From the NCBI RefSeq assembly GCF_008831285.2, contig NC_045143.1:6457503-6521502 (forward strand): a DNA stretch of 64,000 bases, in the 5' to 3' direction. Origin of the DNA: Nymphaea colorata. Lineage: Eukaryota; Streptophyta; Magnoliopsida; Nymphaeales; Nymphaeaceae. The position numbers were made by a program, and so were the translations under genes. Every line of letters begins with the position of its first letter. Position 1 is the first letter of the stretch. The notes below the pieces were generated by a model. That model was not told the DNA's origin. It ran no database searches and saw nothing but the letters and a program-made list of their open reading frames with translations. This document shows positions 56,051 to 64,000 of this stretch, piece after piece.

Positions 56051-58090
56051 GCCATGGCTCCCCCTAATATTTTAAAAAATAAAATTTAAGGCATTGTAAT
56101 TAAAAGCTTTGAAAAAGTATAGTTGGCCCCCGTAAATTATTTTCACAAATTTTTAGTCATGACCTTTTACCTCTGGAAAGAAAAAATTCTAGTTCTGCCC
56201 TTGCCCTTATTCAAGCTTTCCCCCGCCTCATGTTAATACGTGCCTCACCCTATTCTTATCAAACTGTGAGCCACATGTGGGCATGTTTGGGCAATTACCC
56301 ACGCAGCCCAATAAAAATCTTTTATTTACATACTTGTTAAACCCAAATTTTTGTAAGTTTACCTTATTACATATAAAATGTATAGTGAATGTCACTCAAC
56401 CAAATATGTCTGGCTCCACCACTGGTTCCGACTACGATTAAAGCCTTTATTCTTGTCATATCATCCACGCTAAATCTATCAGTAAAGTCTAATTTGAGCA
56501 AAAGAACTATTCAAATGAAGCTGGCAGAACTCAAAGGCTAGCTGGTTTCAGTTCTTTATGGGTGTCAAACCCTTGGGTAAGCTAAAGTAGGTATAGGCTT
56601 ATGGTAATGGCAGTGGCCGAGCAAGAACCAGGTTCAGTAGCTTAGTAGGTTAGGTATGGCAGCGGCCGAGCAAGAACCAGGTTCAGTAGCTTAGTAGGTT
56701 AGGTGACCACGATGCACCGACCCTGCATGGGCACCACATGTAGTTGGACCTACATCCAGCTCCTTGATAGTATAAATTTTCAAGGGCTGGTATGGGCACC
56801 CCACGTGGTTGCTCCGCGCTTACTGCTCTACACTGTCGAGCGAAGAACAAAGTAATTGGACTAAGATTTAGTTAAAATCAATCAATTAATCAATAAAGAT
56901 GTTAGGATCCAGTGGTTAAATACTAGTTTTGTGTGTTGAGATTGAGCTGCTTGTACAATTTGGGCCTAACATGCGAGAAGTTTTTCTTTTATCCCTTTCG
57001 ATGAGCTAATCTTATCGGAATCATCGTCCTCTGGGTCAACCCTGCATCCAATGGTCGAGCCAAGATTTTTCATCCATGGGGCACTTGCATTGGTAACACA
57101 ACTTTGGTATGGGCATTGCATAAAATTTTAGAGTCATAACAATGTGAAGTTAACACAATATAATGAAATTTATGGGGGACTGACGTGGGCAGTGGCCCAC
57201 CCCAACCAATAAGTAGCTCAGCTACTGCCTGCATTTGGAGTTCTAAGTGAAGTGGGCCTGAGTGGGTTGGCCAAAATCAGACTCCTCTTTTCCCATAGGT
57301 TGCAAATGGGTGGGATTTGGTGCGAGTTTTATCCTCCTTATTTTCTGTCGGATCCGATCTGACCCACCTTCCACTGCATTTAACTATTATCAATTTGAAT
57401 CTTTAATCTTACTCAATGCCCACATTAGGTTGCTTTGGGCTTTTATTTTTGGTTTGATTGGAAGGCATGCAATCTTTTGCAGGTACAGAAGATAGCTACT
57501 TCTCATTCTGATTAATCAAATACTGCTTCAATTAGATTGGAATCTGATTTTTTTGTTTGTTTAAACCATCGAAACTTGGTAACACGAGCTCTATGCCGTC
57601 TTCATGTCCAATTAATATTGAAAGAACTTGAATTTTCTTATCAAATTCAACTTCTCAGAATCATTTTCGGATCAACTGTCGGATTATATCATAACCATTG
57701 ACCTCCATTCTTGCTTGTTAGCCACACGCAATCAGTTGGTTTATCAGCTTGATCATCTCTGATATAATATTTGCTTTTCTGAAAAAAAAAAAACAAGGTG
57801 TTTTGCTTCAATCTAAAGAAAGCTATTTGCTGCCGGGCAAGCGACAAAGTCTTTTGGTGACAAACGCATGGATAATTAATTGAGAGAATTTTATGACTTA
57901 TTGGAGGATAGAATTGTCCTCCGAAAATTTATGTTATGCTTGCTTGAACTCAACGGGTTTTCCCCCTTTTCCCTCCTCTTTTCCGTGAATTATGCTGTCT
58001 TTGCTTATTCCCTCTCTCTCATGTTATGTTCACTGAGATTGAAACCTGGAGGACCAAAATATCCCCAGCTTCAATAACAATTCCCCTTGT
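56051..58090. other. intergenic, nothing recognised apart from a tandem duplication
   Basis: No recognised coding sequence. The 49-bp duplication at 56607-56704 is listed separately. Confidence 0.45.
56607..56704. repeat. two-copy tandem duplication, 49-bp period
   Basis: ggcag-t/c-ggccgagcaag begins at 56609 and 56658; each copy continues through ccaggttcagtagcttagta. Only one or two mismatches, so it is recent. Confidence 0.9.
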
Positions 58091-58097
58091 GGATAAG

Positions 58098-58430
58098 GAG
58101 CTGGGGGCGAACTACATGAGTCAAGGAGAGTCCGAGTTCAGTCAGTTCAAGCTCGGCTCGATTAATAAAACTTTGAGTTTGAGAATAGCTCGACAAAAAT
58201 AGCTCGAGTTCGACAGACTTGCTTGAATAAAATTGATATTTATCGTTACGTGTTGAGCTTGAACTCGATAAACTTGTTTGAATAAAATTAATATTCATCG
58301 TTATTTGTTAAAACTCGACCTCAACTCCAACTCACTTAAGGCGAGACTGGACATTTAAGTGTTGAGGTCGAACTCAACTTCATTATTTAAACGACTCGTG
58401 GAATTGAAGGTGAGCTCGTTAAATAAATTA
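58098..58430. mobile_element. A-family miniature element (A7), inverted relative to A6
   Basis: A-family words (gttcaagctcggctcg, atagctcgagttcgac) plus two copies of a unit containing ttgaataaaatt(g/a)atatt(t/c)atcgtta (58223 and 58278, 55-bp period). This is the reverse complement of the unit in A6. Termini are not sharply defined. Confidence 0.5.
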
Positions 58431-58479
58431 GCCCCTGATGATAGTCGGGATATATTTAAAGATGAGGATGGGCAGACGA

Positions 58480-59390
58480 GGAACGACGGGAAGTGGACGA
58501 AGAATACCCTTCTGGGCGGGGGCAAAGGGGCGATAAAGTGAGGGATATTTTAGGAAAAAAAAATTCAACGTACAGCTCGTCGCCTGCTTTTCGGTATTTA
58601 ATGGACCAATGGGTGAGCGCCGCACAGCGACAGCGTCGCCCTCGACGCTTCATCGACGTCGGGTCGCCCTCGCGATGTGGACAAGCAATTAATGTCCCCG
58701 ACCCGGACCCGACACCTTGTCGCTGACGACCGGTTCACGTGGTGGCTTCCTATTGGCGCTCTTCTCCTTGGGATTGCTCACGGCTTAGACCTTTGTTCGG
58801 GTCTCGGTCCTGACCCGAATCCAATATTTGGATCTGACTCAACCGATCAAGATCTCAGCTATCGAAATTCATGGCGCTCGGATTTGGGTTCAGATTCAAA
58901 ATTAAGGCAAACCCTCAAATCCAATCGGGTTCGGGTCAGGCTACGGAAATCTCGGATTCGAACTCGTGGGGGCTGAAGTCCGTACGGGCTGTGGGCTGTC
59001 ACCAGCGAGAGCGAGGAGCGACGGACGGAGGGCAATACTGTAAATTGGTATCACGGGTTCCTTTCGGATACCAGTTACGGGGAAACCCGAACCGATCAGG
59101 GGCTCGGACTCGGAGGAAAAGAGAAATTGGCGGGAGATGGGCAGGCGGTAAGGGCCAGCCCGAGGAATGGCGTTTCCGTAATTTGGAGACCGCGAGTGTG
59201 GGCAAAGAGGGGACTCCACTTGGCTGGGCGGCCTTCAATGCCGCGAGAGGGAGAGGGAGAGAGAGCAGAACGAGATTTTTGATTGGAAGGGGAGAAGGAT
59301 TAAAGAAAAGGGAGGTGGGGGCAAAGAGGGAACGGGAAAAAAACGGTCAGTAGCAGAGAAAATGGAGTCCGGGAGCTAACCACGGAGCCA
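58480..59390. other. GC-rich island upstream of the kinase gene
   Basis: GC-rich sequence with many CpG, cggatt/gggttcg words and a long plus frame (58871-59353) of Gly/Arg-rich low complexity that I do not accept as a gene. It also carries gaatacccttctggg, gagggcaatactgtaaatt and ggcgtttccgtaattt, similar to words in the 7.6-8.4 kb island. It probably belongs to the promoter side of the downstream gene. Confidence 0.4.
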
Positions 59391-61053
59391 CTGTACATCT
59401 CTCTCTCTCTGTGTGGGCGAATGTGATGTTTTCTCCTTCTTCTTTTGGGTGAACTTTTTTTGACCGGGTGATGGTTTCTGTAGGTGAAAATGAAATTCTT
59501 CCTCACTGTCTCTGTCTCTCTCTCTCGCGGCTTCGTGCACTCTTTGATTTCCGTACACTCTTTCTCTGTTTTGTTATATAATGAAATAATCATGGTTTCT
59601 TCCTTTTTCTTTGTTTTGTTTTCTGGTGATTAGTTGGTGTGAAAAAGAAAGGGAGAAGATTCCGATAGCCGGGAGGGCTTTGCCTATGAAGCTCTGGAGT
59701 TTTGGTTCCACACTCGTGTCGTGAATTTCCTTTCGGTGATGAAGGAGGAGGGGGGAGTGACGGCTGAGGTTTGCCCATTTTCTTTCTCCTTTCTTTTTCT
59801 TTGCTTGAGCCTGTTTTCTTGCATTTGTTTTATTCCGGTTCTTCTTTGGCTCAAGTTTGGAGAGGTGGAATTCTCCTTTTGCGGAGTTTTTTTTTTCAAA
59901 TGTGATTTTTCTACGAGTTTCAGTCTATTTGTGGACTGATTCCTGATTTTGCGTTTTCTTGTCTGTTTTCTTCCAGAAACTTGGAATCGGTCGTTTCTGT
60001 GTTGGTGGAAAGAGATCAGGTTCTGTACAGAAATCTCTCAGTTCTTTGTAACGTGGATCTGCTCGTGTTTTTCTTGTGATTGAACGGTTTGCCATTGAAC
60101 CAATCTGAAGCTTTTCAGTCGGAAGTTCGGGAGGCAAGAAAACATCGGAGAATCTTGATTTTAAGCGTGTTGGTGTGTCGGACTGAAGAAGTCTGAGATT
60201 TTCTTGCGTCAGTTATTGTCAGGCTGGGGTTAACGGTAGTGGTTAATACGTGTTCTGTTCCTTCACTAGAAGGATTTTGGCTTCTCCTTGAAGTTTTCTA
60301 GATGAGAGCAGAAGGATTTTGGGGGTTACAACGATTTGTTCAGTGTTTGGAAGGGGAAATGCTTGAACTGCTAATGAATTTCTGAGTTTAGGCGTTTCTG
60401 TGTGCAGAGCTATTCGACTGTCTCACTTCTCTGTTCAGGACCAGATTTAGGTTGAAGAGATCCCGTCTGTACACTGAGCTTCCGCGTCTTTGATTTGAAG
60501 GCTCTTGGTTAATTTGTTGAATTTACGGCCGTAGAAGCTCCAGTGGACTACTCGCTCTACACGAAGCTATTGGTTGACAAAACTTCTTGCGTTTTGGATT
60601 GGTCACATTCCCCTTTATACTAGTTGATTTGCTCTGATAGAAGACAAAATCTAAATTATTTGTTCGGAAAGGTGCATCTGTGACATGGCAATAAAGCAAT
60701 AACCTGATAGAATGCAAGCTTTTCTTAGGTTTTGAAGCTATATTGGATTCTTTGACAATGAAGAGGCTCGACAACAGGACAAGCATTGTCTCGACCGTTG
60801 CTGTTGAATGTTATTGTAGTTTTTTGGAGCGGTACCCCTTTGCGCTGTAAAAGTGCGTGAGGGAATGCGTCATTTCTTTCTCTTCCTCTCCTTTGAAGAG
60901 TTCTTTCTGTTGATGCTGCCTTTTCTCTGTTGTCCTTTGGCTTCAAAGGATAACCATTTTCGAAAGTTGTGGCGGTCTGTAGGGGCGCTGCTGTTTTGTT
61001 GAGCTGGGTTGTTTGAGGGGCGAGATTGTGAGGGGAGCATTCAGGGAGGTGCC
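59391..61053 (+). promoter_or_regulatory. putative promoter and long leader of the USP-kinase gene
   Basis: CT tracts at about 59398-59412 and 59508-59525 are typical of plant 5' leaders. From there to the ATG at 61054 no recognised coding sequence occurs, but many upstream ATGs do. A leader of about 1.5 kb, probably with one or more introns, is inferred. Confidence 0.4.
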
Positions 61054-62640
61054 ATGAACACTAATCTGCATCTGAGGCGTGGGAAGCAGGAGAAAGGTCT
61101 GGATGGTGCAGAGAAGGTTGTGGTCGCGGTGAAGGCGTCTAGGGAGATACCGAAGACTGCCCTAGTCTGGGCTCTTAGCCACGTTGTTCAGCCTGGAGAC
61201 TGCATTACTTTCTTGGTGGTCGTCCCTGCACATGGTTCAGGTACCGATGAACCTCATTATGTTTTCGTCTACTTCTTTTTTGCTTTTTGATTAGCTGTAG
61301 ATCCTGGCTTCTAGCTTTTTACTGTTTAGCTTGTCCTGTGTTCGTCATGCTTATGTTAGATTTATTAATAGTCAACCATGGAACAGCTGCACCTAAAGAA
61401 AAAACGGCTTTCTGCTGTACAATAAACTGTCCCGTTAGTAGTGGGTATACGATGGAAATCTTTGGTTGGATGGTGCCCATTTTCATGCAAATGCATGATG
61501 CCTTAGGTAATACGGAGGAAATACCGAGCCCTTCGGGTGTCTCGACGTCGAGAACGTTTACTTCTTTTTTAGATGAGTTTTTCGACTGCCCTAACTGCAC
61601 CTAGTGATGCCTGACCCCTCGGAGATTATTTATCCATTGACTTGACAACGTGATGGGAATTTGGTTTTAGTGATGAAGCTAAACGCCTTCTGAAAAGGTG
61701 TACATTACCGGAATAATTGGCAACGGTCATTCATTCAGCGTAACCTGGCTGGAAGGTCGTTCCGAGTTCCTGGCTTCACGGATCCAAGAATGATTTAAAA
61801 GATGCATATGTAATGCATAATGTGTTACGCACATAGTGCTCCTACTTTTGAAGAGATCAGCAAATGCTAGACTACCCGAAATACCATTGTGAGCTCTTGT
61901 TGGATTGGATACTTGGATCTGAGACCGGGGCAATCAAACACATCATACACTGAGTCTGGCAAGTGTATTTATGGATGTCATCATTTGTATACGCTATGAT
62001 TGTTTCAGAATTTGCTGCATTCTTCACCTATTTTAGTTGATTTAAGTTGTTATCGCTTACTATTGGAAGTTTTCAGTTTATTTTGACATAATTGACCATC
62101 TTCTAGGTAAAAGACTGTGGGGCTTCCCTAGATTTTCCGGTGACTGCGCAACTGGTCAAAGACGGTTTCTGTTAGGAACTTCAGCAGAACAAAAATGTGA
62201 GATCACAGATTTATGCTCCCAGATGATGCTACAGCTTCAAGATGTTTATGATCCAGATAAGGTGTGTTTATTATATTTGACTTGAGTATTCTGAACAGTC
62301 TTTTTAACAACTTCTGCAGTTTTCCATGCGCCTTTGATTTAGTCTTGCCTAATGATCACTTCGGTTGGTTCCTGATTATCTTGTGTCATATGGGTGCCTC
62401 AAATAGACTGTGGCACCTGAGTCTGGTGTATGGTGCAGCTGTTAATAATTGATGCTACTTTATGATTTCATTAGGGGAATTTTTTTCTTTAATATTTGTA
62501 TGTGTATATTTCTTATCTAGGATGGGATGGATAGTTTTGCAGAAGAGAAAGGGGAAAAAATAGATGGAGAGAGAGAAAGTATGTGACTGAGTGCAAGAGG
62601 AAGAAGGGAGTGAAAGAAACCAGTCCCAAAATGAGACTTG

Positions 62641-62697
<57 letters not shown>

Positions 62698-64000
62698 TTC
62701 CTTGCCGCACCTGCGCCAAGGTTTTTAGAAGATGTCACGCCTGCATCTGCGACTGCCACCTATACTCGTTACATAGTATCATTAAATGAACCTGTGACCT
62801 TTCTATGAGATTTTACCTTTCACTTTTGTGGCATTGCAGATAAATGTGAAGATAAAGATCATCTCAGGATCACCTTGTGGTGCTGTGGCTGCTGAAACAA
62901 AGAGAGCTCAAGCAAATTGGGTCATATTGGACAAGTACTAAAGACAAACTTGCGTTTCTTTTTCCTCTATATAATTAGCAAATGGCAGCTAACCTTTAAG
63001 AATAATAAAATATTCAACTCATAAGAATAATGTTTTGACTCGTAGCGTTGTAGATTCAGAATTTTGCTTCAAATAATGTGTTTCTTCTCTTTTCTTTCTT
63101 TGCTTGGATATCTTTAGTATTTGTCTTGATTTTGTACTGATTCATGTTTTCAACTCATAGGCAGCTAAAACAGGAAGAAAAGCGTTGCCTGGAAGAGCTG
63201 CAATGTAACATTGTTGTTATGAAACGATCACAACCAAAAGTTCTTCGCCTCAATCTTGTAGGATCACCAAAGACAGAAGATGACATATCTCATGCTGTAC
63301 CATCTGAATCTGAGTGCAAGAATCCACCTAAAACTGCTGGTAATCAAGCAAGATCTATACGAGCACCAGTTGCAACCCCAACAAGCAGCCCAGAGCTTGG
63401 GACTTCATTCACCACTACTGAAGCTGGGACAGGGACCTCCTCTGTGTCGAGCTCTGACCCTGGAACTTCTCCCTTCTTGATCTCCGAACCAAAGGTTGGA
63501 TTAGACCTGAAAAAAGGTGTAGCATCATGGAATGCGAGTTTCTATTTAGATGAGGGCCATGAATTGGGAGATGGGTTGATTTGCTCAGATTCAGATATCA
63601 TCAGCTCAAATCCAACCACAAATTTGGATTTCCAACCATGGACGCAACAACCTTTTGAGTCTTCTCACCAGTCCTCTCTAAAGCATGAGAGTGCTTTTGT
63701 TAGAGTTAACCATAAAACAAAAGCTGCTGCCACAAAATCACTTCTTGAGAAGCTCACAAAGCTAGAGCTTGATGCTGGAATTGGAAAGAAAAACTATCAG
63801 CCAGATTCAAACTTCTCATATAATGTTAGAGAAGCAATTTCATTATCCAGAAATGCTCCTCCAGGCCCTCCTCCACTTTGTTCAATATGTCAACACAAAT
63901 CACCAGTATTCGGAAAGCCGCCCAGGTGGTTCAGTTATGCAGAACTGGAGCTTGCAACTGGTGGATTTTCACAGGCAAATTTTCTAGCAGAAGGGGGATT
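61054..64000 (+). CDS. USP-domain receptor-like cytoplasmic kinase, 5' part (runs off window)
   Basis: Exons 61054-61240, 62107-62261, 62840-62934 and 63161 onward join in frame; all introns are GT-AG. The last exon is still open at the window edge, giving 425 residues so far. The N-terminus (KVVVAVKASREIPKTALVWA, then a KRLWGFPRF exon start) is a universal-stress-protein-like alpha/beta fold. A Ser/Thr/Pro-rich linker (about 190-330) follows, then a conserved PPGPPPLCSICQHKSPVFG segment with a Cys-x2-Cys pair. The start of a protein kinase domain (WFSYAELELATGGFSQANFLAEGG) leads into the Gly-rich loop at the edge. This layout matches the plant family annotated as inactive protein kinase SELMODRAFT_444075-like, related to PERK kinases. 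Whether the kinase is active cannot be judged, since catalytic residues lie beyond the window. The (TA)n(GA)n tract at 62645-62696 is in intron 2. Confidence 0.93.
62645..62696. repeat. (TA)n(GA)n compound microsatellite
   Basis: About 30 bp TA then about 22 bp GA: the reverse complement of the CT-then-AT order elsewhere. It is inside intron 2 of the kinase gene. Confidence 0.95.

Noticed and set aside
58871..59353. 160-codon plus frame in the GC island
   Set aside because: Gly/Arg-rich, no domain, overlapped by minus frames of similar length; consistent with a GC-rich promoter region.

Overview
This is a gene-poor stretch of a flowering-plant nuclear genome. The evidence is spliced plant genes with GT-AG introns, AT-rich spacers, long (AT)n and (CT)n(AT)n microsatellites, many small transposon relics and a nuclear copy of plastid DNA. 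I cannot name the species. Four clear protein-coding genes are present, roughly one per 16 kb. Everything else is repeat-derived, decayed or unrecognised.

Layout. 0-12.5 kb: no intact gene; A-rich dispersed repeat, a decayed coding-like patch (about 0.84-1.25 kb), short tandem duplications, microsatellites and a GC-rich island (7.6-8.4 kb). 12.5-18.85 kb: plus-strand TALE homeobox gene of the BEL1 class, closest in motif layout to ATH1, four coding exons, 575 aa, with a GA-rich upstream region. 19-23.5 kb: spacer with a hairpin and hAT-like miniature elements. 23.86-24.81 kb: GC-rich, single-exon serine acetyltransferase, 316 aa. 28.66-34.80 kb: minus-strand full-length ABCC (MRP-type) ABC transporter, 12 coding exons, 1465 aa, one intron apparently GC-AG. 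37.75-39.4 kb: plastid rpoC1-rpoC2 junction copied into the nucleus and mutated. 43.3-48.5 kb: a TNL-type leucine-rich-repeat pseudogene butted against a LINE fragment, bracketed by two diverged direct copies of one block. 49-58.5 kb: dense cluster of small terminal-inverted-repeat elements, several with 8-bp target duplications, one nested in a Tourist-like foldback. 58.5-64 kb: GC-rich island, long leader, then the 5' part of a USP-domain protein kinase gene that runs off the right edge at the start of its kinase domain.

The four genes act in unrelated processes (shoot developmental transcription, cysteine synthesis, membrane transport, kinase-type signalling). I see no operon-like or clustered logic.

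The most interesting structure is a set of miniature elements with ends like TAGGGCTGT or TAGGGATGTCAATA and, at the best loci, 8-bp flanking duplications. Both features fit the hAT superfamily. Their interiors are built from short self-complementary words (GAGCTC, CTCGAG, TCGAGC; or GATTCGGATAT-like) reshuffled at every locus. Exon coordinates were derived by hand from splice consensus and reading-frame continuity; no alignment or transcript data were available.
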